Shown one piece after another: positions 40,427 through 46,395 of a stretch of DNA of 46,395 bases; position 1 is the stretch's first letter, and each line of letters begins with the position of its first letter. The position numbers were made by a program, and so were the translations under genes. The stretch comes from Solirubrobacter ginsenosidimutans (GTDB lineage: Bacteria > Actinomycetota > Thermoleophilia > Solirubrobacterales > Solirubrobacteraceae), in contig NZ_JAPDOD010000062.1 of NCBI RefSeq assembly GCF_027587205.1, positions 1-46,395 on the forward strand, given 5' to 3'. Under the pieces are notes generated by a model, which ran no database searches, was not told the origin of the DNA, and was given only the letters and a program-made list of their open reading frames with translations.

Positions 40427-42121
40427 ATGAAGCTCGGGTTCGCCGGCCGGTGGCTGAGCTCCGTGCGTCCGGAACCAGGCACGCTGCGCCAGGACGCGAT
40501 CGCCGGCGTGCCCGGCGCCGTCGGCAGCGTGCCCGACGGGATGGCGTCGGCGGTGCTGGTCGGCGTCAACCCCGTCTACGGGCTCTACGCCAGCTTCGCC
40601 GGGCCGATCGGCGGTGGGCTGACGGCGAGCACGCGGCTGATGGTGATTACCACGACGACCGCCGCGGCGCTCGCGGCGGGCTCGGCCGTTGCGGGCTTCG
40701 ACGCCGAAAAGCGGCCCGAGGCGCTGTTCATGCTGACGGTCCTGGCGGGCGCCGTGATGCTCGCGGCCGGCCTGTTGCGCTTCGGTCGCTTTACCCGGTT
40801 CGTCTCGTTCTCAGTGATGATCGGCTTCCTGACGGGCGTCGCGGCGAACATCATCTTCGGCCAGATCCCCGACCTCACCGGCGCGAAAGCGACCGGTGAC
40901 ATCGCGCTCGAGAAGGCACTCGACGTCGTCCTGCACCCGTCGCGCATCGAACTCGCGTCACTGCTCACCGGCGCCGCGGCACTCGTGCTGCTGATCGGCC
41001 TCGCGCGCACGCGGCTGTCCGCCTTCTCGGCGGTGATCGCGCTGGTCATCCCGACACTGTTGACCTTGTCGGTCGATTCGATCGCGCGCGTCGAGGACGC
41101 GGGCAAGATCCCGACCGGCGTTCCGCTGCCGCACCTCCCCGATCTCGCGTTGGCGCTCGATCCGACGATCCTGGTCGGCGCGCTGTCGGTCGCGGTGATC
41201 GTGCTCGTCCAGGGCGTCGGGGTCAGCGAGGCGGCACCGAACCGCGACGGCGGCGCGTCGGACGCGAACCGCGACTTCATCGCCCAGGGCGTCGGCAATG
41301 TCGCCTCCGGGCTGTTCCGCGGGCAGCCGGTGGGCGGGTCGGTGGGGCAGACGTCACTCAACGTCGCCGCCGGCGCGCGCGGGCGCTGGGCGTCCATCTT
41401 CTCGGGTCTGTGGATGCTTGCGATCCTGGTCGTCTTCTCGGGGATCGTCGGCCGGGTCGTGATGCCAACGCTCGCGGCGGTGCTGATCTACGCCGCGGCC
41501 GGCTCGCTGCGCAGCGGTGCGATCGGAACGATCCTGCGCACCGGCCGCAGCTCGCAGATCGCCTTCGGCGTGACGGTCGTGGCGACGATCTTCCTGCCCG
41601 TGGCCGCGGCCGTCGGCATCGGCGTCGCGCTCTCGCTGCTGCTGCAACTCAATCGCGAGGCGATGGACCTCAAGGTCGTCCGGTTGCAGCCGCGCGACGA
41701 CGGGCGCTTCGCCGAGGCCGACGTGCCCGCGCGGCTTCCGAGCCACGCCGTGACCCTGCTCGACGTCTACGGCAGTCTGTATTACGCCGGGGCCAAGACC
41801 CTGGCCGCGCGGCTTCCCGAGACCGCCGGCGCGGAGCGGCCCGTGGTCGTGCTGCGCCTGCGCGGCCGCACGCAGCTCGGCGCGTCCTCGCTGGTCGTGC
41901 TCGATGGCTACGCCGGGCGGCTGGCCGAGGTCGATGGCCGCCTGATCCTCAGCGGCACGGCACCCGAGCTGGTCAAGCAGCTCCGGCGGACGGGGCGCGA
42001 GCACCTCGACGCCGAAGTCAAGGTGTTCCCTGCGACGGACGTGATCGGCGACTCATCCGATGCGGCCTACCGCGAGGCACAGCATTGGCTCGACGAGGGT
42101 GCGAAGGCGCCGGCGAAGTGA
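40427..42121 (+). CDS. SulP-family anion transporter with C-terminal STAS-like domain
   Basis: A 564-aa inner-membrane protein. The N-terminal 420 residues hold about 10-12 hydrophobic helices with SulP motifs: DAIAGVPGAVGSVPDGMASA, GVNPVYGLYASFAGPIGGGL, NVASGLFRGQPVGGSVGQTS. Residues about 430-550 are a STAS-type domain (VTLLDVYGSLYYAGAKTLAA, VVVLRLRGRTQLGASSLVVL, LILSGTAPELVKQLRRTGRE). SulP proteins carry sulfate, bicarbonate or other anions; the substrate cannot be told here. It starts 13 nt after the DUF6458 gene. Confidence 0.93.
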   Translation: MKLGFAGRWLSSVRPEPGTLRQDAIAGVPGAVGSVPDGMASAVLVGVNPVYGLYASFAGPIGGGLTASTRLMVITTTTAAALAAGSAVAGFDAEKRPEALFMLTVLAGAVMLAAGLLRFGRFTRFVSFSVMIGFLTGVAANIIFGQIPDLTGAKATGDIALEKALDVVLHPSRIELASLLTGAAALVLLIGLARTRLSAFSAVIALVIPTLLTLSVDSIARVEDAGKIPTGVPLPHLPDLALALDPTILVGALSVAVIVLVQGVGVSEAAPNRDGGASDANRDFIAQGVGNVASGLFRGQPVGGSVGQTSLNVAAGARGRWASIFSGLWMLAILVVFSGIVGRVVMPTLAAVLIYAAAGSLRSGAIGTILRTGRSSQIAFGVTVVATIFLPVAAAVGIGVALSLLLQLNREAMDLKVVRLQPRDDGRFAEADVPARLPSHAVTLLDVYGSLYYAGAKTLAARLPETAGAERPVVVLRLRGRTQLGASSLVVLDGYAGRLAEVDGRLILSGTAPELVKQLRRTGREHLDAEVKVFPATDVIGDSSDAAYREAQHWLDEGAKAPAK

Positions 42122-42127
42122 CCAGGT

Positions 42128-42144
42128 TCATCCAATCGGGACGA
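42128..42144. promoter_or_regulatory. Palindromic motif copy 2 (TCATCC-N5-GGACGA)
   Basis: Five of six half-site pairs match, with the same 5-nt spacer as copy 1, ending 55 nt before the DUF6325 start at 42200 and just after the SulP stop. Confidence 0.68.
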
Positions 42145-42199
42145 CGCCGATCTCCCGTTGCCGCGCCACGATGCCCGCAACCGAACGGAGGAGATGGAA

Positions 42200-42730
42200 A
42201 TGGCCATCGGACCTGTGCAACTCATCGTGCTCGGCTTCGATCACCCCGAGTTTCACGGCGAGATCATCGCCGAGCTCGAACGTCTGCGTGAGAGCGACAC
42301 CGTGCGCGTCATCGATGCGCTTGCCGTACACAAGGATGCCAACGGCGAGTTCGAGGTGGCGCACCTCAGCAACCTCTCCAAGGACGAGGCGATCGAGCTC
42401 GGCAGCGTCGTCGGCGCGCTGGTCGGCCTCGGCATCGAAGGAGAGGACGGATTCGTCGCCGGCGCCGAAGCCGGTGCCGAGGCGGCGGCCGACGGGGTGA
42501 GCGTGTTCACCGACGAGGATGCGTGGGACGTCCTCGAAGACATCCCGAACGACACGGCGGCGGCGCTCATCCTGATCGAGCACCACTGGGCCGTGGGCCT
42601 GCGTGACGCGGTCGCTCGCGCAGGGGGATCTCGACTCGGCGACGCGTTCATCAGCCCGCTCGACCTGGTCGAGGTCGGACTGGTCACGCGCGAGGAAGCC
42701 GACGAGCTCGCCGCGCTCGAGACAGCGTAA
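42200..42730 (+). CDS. DUF6325/DUF1269-like protein
   Basis: A 176-aa protein. The start at 42200 (MAIGPVQLIVLGF) is chosen because the same N-terminus appears in the paralogue at 42920, and GGAGGAG lies 6-12 nt upstream. Pattern: GPVQLIVLGFDHPEFHGEII, VRVIDALAVHKDANGEFEVA, then an acidic central stretch with ELGSVVGALVGLGIEGEDGF and a C-terminal TAAALILIEHHWAVGLRDAV. It has no membrane helix. The family has no known function; it often stands near membrane and stress genes (from memory). Confidence 0.87.
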   Translation: MAIGPVQLIVLGFDHPEFHGEIIAELERLRESDTVRVIDALAVHKDANGEFEVAHLSNLSKDEAIELGSVVGALVGLGIEGEDGFVAGAEAGAEAAADGVSVFTDEDAWDVLEDIPNDTAAALILIEHHWAVGLRDAVARAGGSRLGDAFISPLDLVEVGLVTREEADELAALETA

Positions 42731-42770
42731 CCCTTCGCCCGCCCGCCAAGCCACCACTCAGGAGGACCGT

Positions 42771-42830
42771 ATGTTCGGATCACGCAGAGTCGCGCGCCGC
42801 ACGTCACGTCGCGTCGCTCGCCGCCGCTAG
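42771..42830 (+). CDS. Tiny arginine-rich peptide ORF
   Basis: Nineteen residues, MFGSRRVARRTSRRVARRR, with a strong AGGAGG 5 nt before the ATG and a perfect terminator-like hairpin just after the stop. In related loci a DUF6325-type gene is often followed by a short protein with a basic Arg-rich start and a SHOCT domain (from memory); this could be a truncated version. Nine of 19 residues are Arg. The signals favour translation, but no homology test was possible. Confidence 0.5.
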   Translation: MFGSRRVARRTSRRVARRR

Positions 42831-42840
42831 TCACCACCAC

Positions 42841-42870
42841 GATCGTCGCCGGGATCGCCCGGCGACGATC
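42841..42870 (+). terminator. Terminator-like hairpin
   Basis: GATCGTCGCCGGG and CCCGGCGACGATC, a perfect 13-bp stem with a 4-nt loop, 10 nt after the tiny ORF stop. No T tract follows. Its right arm adjoins copy 3 of the palindromic motif. Confidence 0.7.
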
Positions 42871-42885
42871 ATCCACTCGGGAGGA
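42869..42885. promoter_or_regulatory. Palindromic motif copy 3 (TCATCC-N5-GGAGGA)
   Basis: Same spacing as the others, one half-site altered (GGAGGA); ends 34 nt before the DUF6325 paralogue start at 42920. Confidence 0.6.
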
Positions 42886-42919
42886 TGCGCAGCGCCGCCG
42901 GCGGACTGATCATCGCGGT

Positions 42920-43339
42920 ATGACCAGCATCGGACCCGTCCAGTTCATTGCCGTTGGCTTCCCCGGGAACGCCACCTACGAGGGCCGCATCATCACCGAG
43001 ATCGAGGCGATCGAGGCCAGCGGTTCACTGCGCGTGCTCGACGTGCTGTTCGTGCGCAAGGACCCGAGCACGGGCGAACTGCAGACGATGGACATCCAGA
43101 GCGAGGAGCTCCGGGCGCTGGCGGGCACGCTGACGCTCGGCGTGTCACGACGCGAGATCGAGGGCGTGGGCGACGAGCTGGAGCCGGGCCAGGCCGCGGG
43201 CATGATCCTCGTCGAGCACGTGTGGGCGCGCGACCTGGCGGAAGCCATCGAGTCGACCGGCGGCGGGGTCCTCGCGCAGGGCCTGCTCGGGCCCGAAGAC
43301 CTGCAGGCGATCGTCACCGAGCTCGCGCGGGCCAGCTAA
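42920..43339 (+). CDS. DUF6325-like protein, paralogue of the 42200 gene
   Basis: A 139-aa protein with the same opening (MTSIGPVQFIAVGFPGNATY), then GRIITEIEAIEASGSLRVLD, VLFVRKDPSTGELQTMDIQS and a C-terminal GMILVEHVWARDLAEAIEST. It is about 35 residues shorter than the paralogue. The ATG has no clear ribosome binding site. Function unknown. Duplicate genes, each with its own copy of the palindrome upstream, suggest joint regulation. Confidence 0.87.
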   Translation: MTSIGPVQFIAVGFPGNATYEGRIITEIEAIEASGSLRVLDVLFVRKDPSTGELQTMDIQSEELRALAGTLTLGVSRREIEGVGDELEPGQAAGMILVEHVWARDLAEAIESTGGGVLAQGLLGPEDLQAIVTELARAS

Positions 43340-43352
43340 CCCCTCGCGGGCT

Positions 43353-43369
43353 TCGTCCCGTCGGGATGA
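43353..43369. promoter_or_regulatory. Palindromic motif copy 4 (TCGTCC-N5-GGATGA)
   Basis: Same structure and spacing, ending 58 nt before the ATG at 43428. Confidence 0.68.
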
Positions 43370-43427
43370 TGCCGACGCGAGACCGATCGATCATCGTTAT
43401 CGCGGCCGCACGACCACGAGGTGCCCG

Positions 43428-43855
43428 ATGCTCATCGCACTGCTCGCCATCCTTGGCGTCGACCTCATCGTCGTCGTCGCATTGCTCGCGCTCGTGCTGT
43501 CACGCAAGCGTGGGTCAAGCGTCGGCCGGGCGCCTTTCATGGAGCGATCCGGGTCACCGGCGGCGGGATCGACGGTCTCGGGCCGAAGTGGCACCGCGGG
43601 TACGGGCACGGGGTTCGGGACGTCTTCGTCTGGACGAAGGCGCCCATGCCGTTCCGCAACGAGCTGATCCCGATCGACGGCGTCGACGAACCGCAGGCGG
43701 CCGGCGTCAACGAGGTCAAGTGGCTCGGCGATCACCCGGTCGTCGTGCGCGTCAGGACCGGCGACGCAACGGCCGAGATCGCAGTTCGGAGCGACGACAG
43801 CGAGCTCGCTCGTGGACTGCGCAACACACCTGAAGCAGTCGTCGCGTCGACGTAG
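43428..43855 (+). pseudogene. DUF2550-like membrane-anchored protein broken by a single-base frameshift
   Basis: Frame one (from ATG at 43428) encodes a membrane helix, LIALLAILGVDLIVVVALLA, then LVLSRKR. At 43509-43511 the reading shifts to the frame that continues WVKRRPGAFHGAIRVTGGGI, then WHRGYGHGVRDVFVWTKAPM and a C-terminal beta-rich part to the stop at 43855. Adding one base there would join them as SRKR-WVKRRPGAF, a normal anchor-plus-domain layout for this kind of protein. Either a real deletion, or a base error in the sequence. No slippery heptamer is seen, so programmed frameshifting is unlikely. Intact length would be about 142 aa. Confidence 0.8.
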
Positions 43856-43880
43856 ACACGCACATCAGAACGGAGGGCCA

Positions 43881-44354
43881 ATGGCCACGCGTAAGGCGTC
43901 ATGCAATTGCGGCAAGCTCAGCGTCACCTACGACGGACCCGACCCAGAGCGTGTGTCCCTGTGCCAGTGCTACGAGTGCCAGAGGCGGACGGGCAGCATG
44001 TTCGGCGTGCAAACGCGACTTCCGATCGAGCACGTGACGATCGAAGGCGAATCGACGACGTGGACGTTTCCCAGCGAGAGCGGGAAGCCATCCGAGTTTC
44101 GCTCCTGTGACAGCGCGGGGGCCACGTATCACTTCTGCCCAGAATGCGGTTCGACCGTCTACTGGGACCTCACCATCGCACCGGGCTTCCTCGGGGCCGC
44201 GGTCGGCGCCTTCACGGACCCGACGTTCCCGCCGCCGGTGATTGCCGGCTTCGAAGCGTACGGGGCGGCGTGGGCGCTGAACGTCTCGGGACTCTCGATG
44301 CCGGGCGGGCATCACGACTACGACGGAACATCACACGGCGGGAAGCGACTGTGA
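43881..44354 (+). CDS. GFA/CENP-V family zinc protein
   Basis: A 157-aa protein; ATG at 43881 with GGAGG 6 nt upstream. Zinc ligands: CNCG near residue 8, CQCYEC near 28-33, and CPECG near 93-97. Typical family phrases: VSLCQCYECQRRTGSMFGVQ, ATYHFCPECGSTVYWDL, PGFLGAAVGAF. Members include glutathione-dependent formaldehyde-activating enzyme and many proteins of unknown activity; the substrate here is not known. It is in the same direction as its neighbours and 25 nt after the broken gene. Confidence 0.92.
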   Translation: MATRKASCNCGKLSVTYDGPDPERVSLCQCYECQRRTGSMFGVQTRLPIEHVTIEGESTTWTFPSESGKPSEFRSCDSAGATYHFCPECGSTVYWDLTIAPGFLGAAVGAFTDPTFPPPVIAGFEAYGAAWALNVSGLSMPGGHHDYDGTSHGGKRL

Positions 44355-44436
44355 CGGGATGAAGATCGAGCCGTCGGGCCTGTTGCGCCCGGTCCCGATG
44401 TCGCGGCCTGCGCTCAGGGCGAGATTCGGGTGCGTT

Positions 44437-44453
44437 TCGTCCAGTCGGGATGA
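44437..44453. promoter_or_regulatory. Palindromic motif copy 5 (TCGTCC-N5-GGATGA)
   Basis: Same structure and spacing as the other copies, 78 nt before the start of the first DUF1254 gene. Confidence 0.68.
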
Positions 44454-44531
44454 GGCGCCGGGACGGCCCGCGACATAGCGTTTTTGGAGCTGCTCGGACG
44501 GCCGGGCGGTGGACAAGAGGAGATGGCTCAG

Positions 44532-46118
44532 ATGAGTGCGACGGCTGGTTCGCAGGCCTCGATCCACACCCCCGATACGGTGCAGTCAAGGCTGGGGACG
44601 CTTGAGTTCAACGATGGCGCCCCGTCTGAGCGGACGGCCGCGTTGCTGTACGACAACCTGGACTTCGTCCACGGGGTGCAGGCGTTTCTCCGGGGGATAC
44701 CGGGGGCTTCGCTCGTCGCGGCGCGGCGTGGTTTCCGGTCGGTGGGCGCCGAGGACAACACGTTCCTGTTGTTCTCGGAGCTGATGGATTCGGCGTCTGT
44801 GTTCCTGACCGGCAACTGCGACACGGTGTACTTCTGGGGGTTCGTCGACCTGTCGGATGGGCCGATGGTGCTCGACGTGCCGTCCGTCGATGTACCGTCG
44901 GGGATCCTCGGCACGATCGATGACATGTGGTTTCAGTGGGTCACTGACATCGGCCTGCCCGGACCTGATCGCGGCGAGGGCGGGAAGTACCTGCTGGTGG
45001 GGCCTGGGTATCGCGGGCCGCTGCCCGACAGCGGCTTCCACGTCTTCCATGCCCGCACGCGGAGGGTGACGGTGATCGGCCGGGCGTTCATGGTCGACAA
45101 CGATCCGACGGTCCCGGTCGAGGCCATCCGTAACGGCTTCCGGGTCTCCCGCTACGTGCCGGGCGCGCAGGGCACGGCCGTCGGAAGCTTCCTGGCCGGG
45201 CGCACACCGCTCGGCGCGCCGCAGACGGCGCCCGAGACGCGCTTCGTCGAGGCGTCGGGCTTGGAGTTCAACACCATCTTCGCGAACGATTTCGGGTTCT
45301 GGGAGACGATCGACGAGCTGGTGCAGCAGGAGCCGCCTGAGTCGGGCGAGCCGGAGTTGCTGGGTTTGCTCGCGGCGGTCGGGATCGTTCACGGCAAGCT
45401 GTTCGATCCCGACGAGCGCATGCGCAAGATCCTCGAGGACGCGGCCGTGGTGGGCAACGCCACGGCGCGCACCGTCACCTTTGCCGCACGGCCCGAGGAA
45501 GGCTTCGAGTTCTACCCGGGCTCCCAATGGCAGAGTGCGCTGTTCGTCGGCGGCTACCAGTTCCTGGACCCGCCCCCGCAGATCACCCCCGGCGGGGTGG
45601 TTTTGGCCAAGAGTGACGGTGCTCGCAAGCTCGACTCGCGGACCAACTTCTTCTACATGGCCACCGGCGCCACGCCGGCGATGTGCATGCGCCTCACCGG
45701 CATCGGCTCGCAGTACATCTACGCGATGCGCGGCAGCGACGGCGCCTACCTCGACGGTGGCCGCAACTATCGCCTGACGCTTCCCGCCGACATCCCCGAG
45801 TCGCGTTTCTGGTCGGTGATCTTGTACGACCGCCAGACGCGTTCGATGCTCGAGACCGATCAACACCTCCCGCGCCTCGGGAGCCAGTCCGGCACGGTCG
45901 AGACCAACCCGGACGGTACGACCGATCTCTACTTCGGGCCGACTGCGCCCGAGGGCAAGGACAACAACTGGCTCCAGACGATTCCGGGCAAGGGCTGGTG
46001 GCCGATCCTGCGGCTCTACAACCCACTGCAGCCGTTCTTTGACAAGACCTGGCGGCCGAGCGAGATCGAGCCGCTCGAGGCCAGCTCCAACGGACATTCC
46101 GCCCCGAACGGGCGCTAA
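44532..46118 (+). CDS. DUF1254/DUF1214-domain protein, copy 1
   Basis: A 528-aa protein. I place the start at the ATG at 44532 because AGGAG lies 9 nt upstream; the in-frame ATG at 44523 touches that AGGAG and is less likely. N-terminal DUF1254: RTAALLYDNLDFVHGVQAFL, FLLFSELMDSASVFLTGNCD and TVYFWGFVDLSDGPMVLDVP. C-terminal DUF1214: NFFYMATGATPAMCMRLTGI, YRLTLPADIPESRFWSVILY and DNNWLQTIPGKGWWPILRLY. No signal peptide is visible. These proteins are widespread, of unknown activity. It begins a tandem pair. Confidence 0.93.
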   Translation: MSATAGSQASIHTPDTVQSRLGTLEFNDGAPSERTAALLYDNLDFVHGVQAFLRGIPGASLVAARRGFRSVGAEDNTFLLFSELMDSASVFLTGNCDTVYFWGFVDLSDGPMVLDVPSVDVPSGILGTIDDMWFQWVTDIGLPGPDRGEGGKYLLVGPGYRGPLPDSGFHVFHARTRRVTVIGRAFMVDNDPTVPVEAIRNGFRVSRYVPGAQGTAVGSFLAGRTPLGAPQTAPETRFVEASGLEFNTIFANDFGFWETIDELVQQEPPESGEPELLGLLAAVGIVHGKLFDPDERMRKILEDAAVVGNATARTVTFAARPEEGFEFYPGSQWQSALFVGGYQFLDPPPQITPGGVVLAKSDGARKLDSRTNFFYMATGATPAMCMRLTGIGSQYIYAMRGSDGAYLDGGRNYRLTLPADIPESRFWSVILYDRQTRSMLETDQHLPRLGSQSGTVETNPDGTTDLYFGPTAPEGKDNNWLQTIPGKGWWPILRLYNPLQPFFDKTWRPSEIEPLEASSNGHSAPNGR

Positions 46119-46142
46119 GCCTCTACGTCAGGGAGTAACCAA

Positions 46143-46395
46143 ATGACCGTTTCCGCCGAGACGTTTCGGTCTATCTCGACGCCTCCGCAGGTGGAGAGCC
46201 GGCTCGGGACGTTTGACTACGTCGACGGGTTTCCGAGCCGTGAGACCAGCGACCTGGTGTATGACCATCTCGACTTTCAGCACGCCCTGAATGTGTTCCT
46301 CAACGGCTTTGCGGGAGCGTCGACGTACGCGTTGCGCAAGGGCATGCAGGAGGCGGGGGCCAAGGACAACGAGATCCTGATGTTCTCGGAGCTGC
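46143..46395 (+). CDS. DUF1254-domain protein, copy 2 (cut by the window edge)
   Basis: Begins with ATG at 46143 after AGGGA, 24 nt past the previous stop, and runs off the right edge. The 84 visible residues align with copy 1: QVESRLGTFDYVDGFPSRET, LVYDHLDFQHALNVFLNGFA, DNEILMFSEL. A tandem duplicate, so a paralogue rather than a fragment. No stop is seen in the window. Confidence 0.92.
   Translation, partial: MTVSAETFRSISTPPQVESRLGTFDYVDGFPSRETSDLVYDHLDFQHALNVFLNGFAGASTYALRKGMQEAGAKDNEILMFSEL

Noticed and set aside
39622..44453. Reading the five palindromes as SigB-type promoters (GTTT...GGGTA)
   Set aside because: The gap between the GTTC-like and GGGA-like parts is far too short and the sites lie up to 78 nt from the start codons; the dyad symmetry favours an operator.
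1..46395. CRISPR arrays or insertion sequences
   Set aside because: No regularly spaced repeats of 25-40 bp and no transposase-like protein were seen.

Overview
The window is very GC-rich and reads as the chromosome of an actinobacterium of class Thermoleophilia, probably order Solirubrobacterales. The best markers are the collagen-like secreted protein at 38.9 kb (N-terminus YANVTATLALFVALGGTSYAA-like, then GPAGPAG repeats) and the sigma factor with a zinc-finger/membrane tail at 35.3 kb; both architectures are typical of that group. The taxon call is inference from protein style, not from a marker gene.

Region 1 (1-25.3 kb, minus strand) is one long, tightly coupled operon for a contractile injection system (eCIS, a phage-tail-like device). 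In transcription order: a SARP/BTAD regulator, a 62-aa protein, a DUF4255 tail-terminator protein, a 245-aa protein, sheath 1, tube 1, sheath 2 (with two fibronectin-III-like domains inserted), tube 2, a LysM-type tube/baseplate protein, a 55-aa DUF5908-like protein, a gpD-like hub, a gpV/VgrG-like spike, a 510-aa protein with a C-terminal membrane segment, gp25, baseplate J, a tail-protein-I fusion, two proteins sharing an N-terminal module (one fibre-like), a tape-measure candidate, an AAA+ ATPase, and the start of a protein with a DUF4157-type PGD..E.EAD motif that runs off the left edge. Most junctions are 4-nt start/stop overlaps (ATGA, GTGA and, at sheath 2, an apparent CTGA), so subunits are probably made by translational coupling.

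Region 2 (25.3-27.8 kb) holds a secreted beta-helix-type protein with two stacked signal-peptide-like segments, and a UCA-anticodon, selenocysteine-type tRNA with an unusual, partly degenerate 5' half and about 20 extra bases between the D and anticodon arms.

Region 3 (28-38.8 kb, mostly plus strand) looks like an integrated plasmid or conjugative/mobilizable element: a winged-helix replication-like protein, ParA and a small partner, a short membrane protein, a 400-bp non-coding stretch with a very strong nested inverted repeat (origin or oriT candidate), a replication-relaxation-type protein, a TraG/VirD4-like coupling ATPase, a small zinc-finger-like protein, a membrane-tethered sigma/anti-sigma-like fusion, and a large secreted protein. 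No integrase, VirB4 or classical relaxase is visible in the window.

Region 4 (38.9-46.4 kb, plus strand) is a run of small envelope/stress-type genes: the collagen-like protein, DUF1269, DUF6458-like, a SulP transporter, two DUF6325 proteins, a 19-aa basic peptide ORF, a frameshifted DUF2550-like gene, a GFA-family protein and two tandem DUF1254/DUF1214 genes (the second cut by the right edge). Five copies of a palindromic motif, TCRTCC-N5-GGAYGA, lie 34-78 bp upstream of the start codons in this block and suggest a shared regulator.
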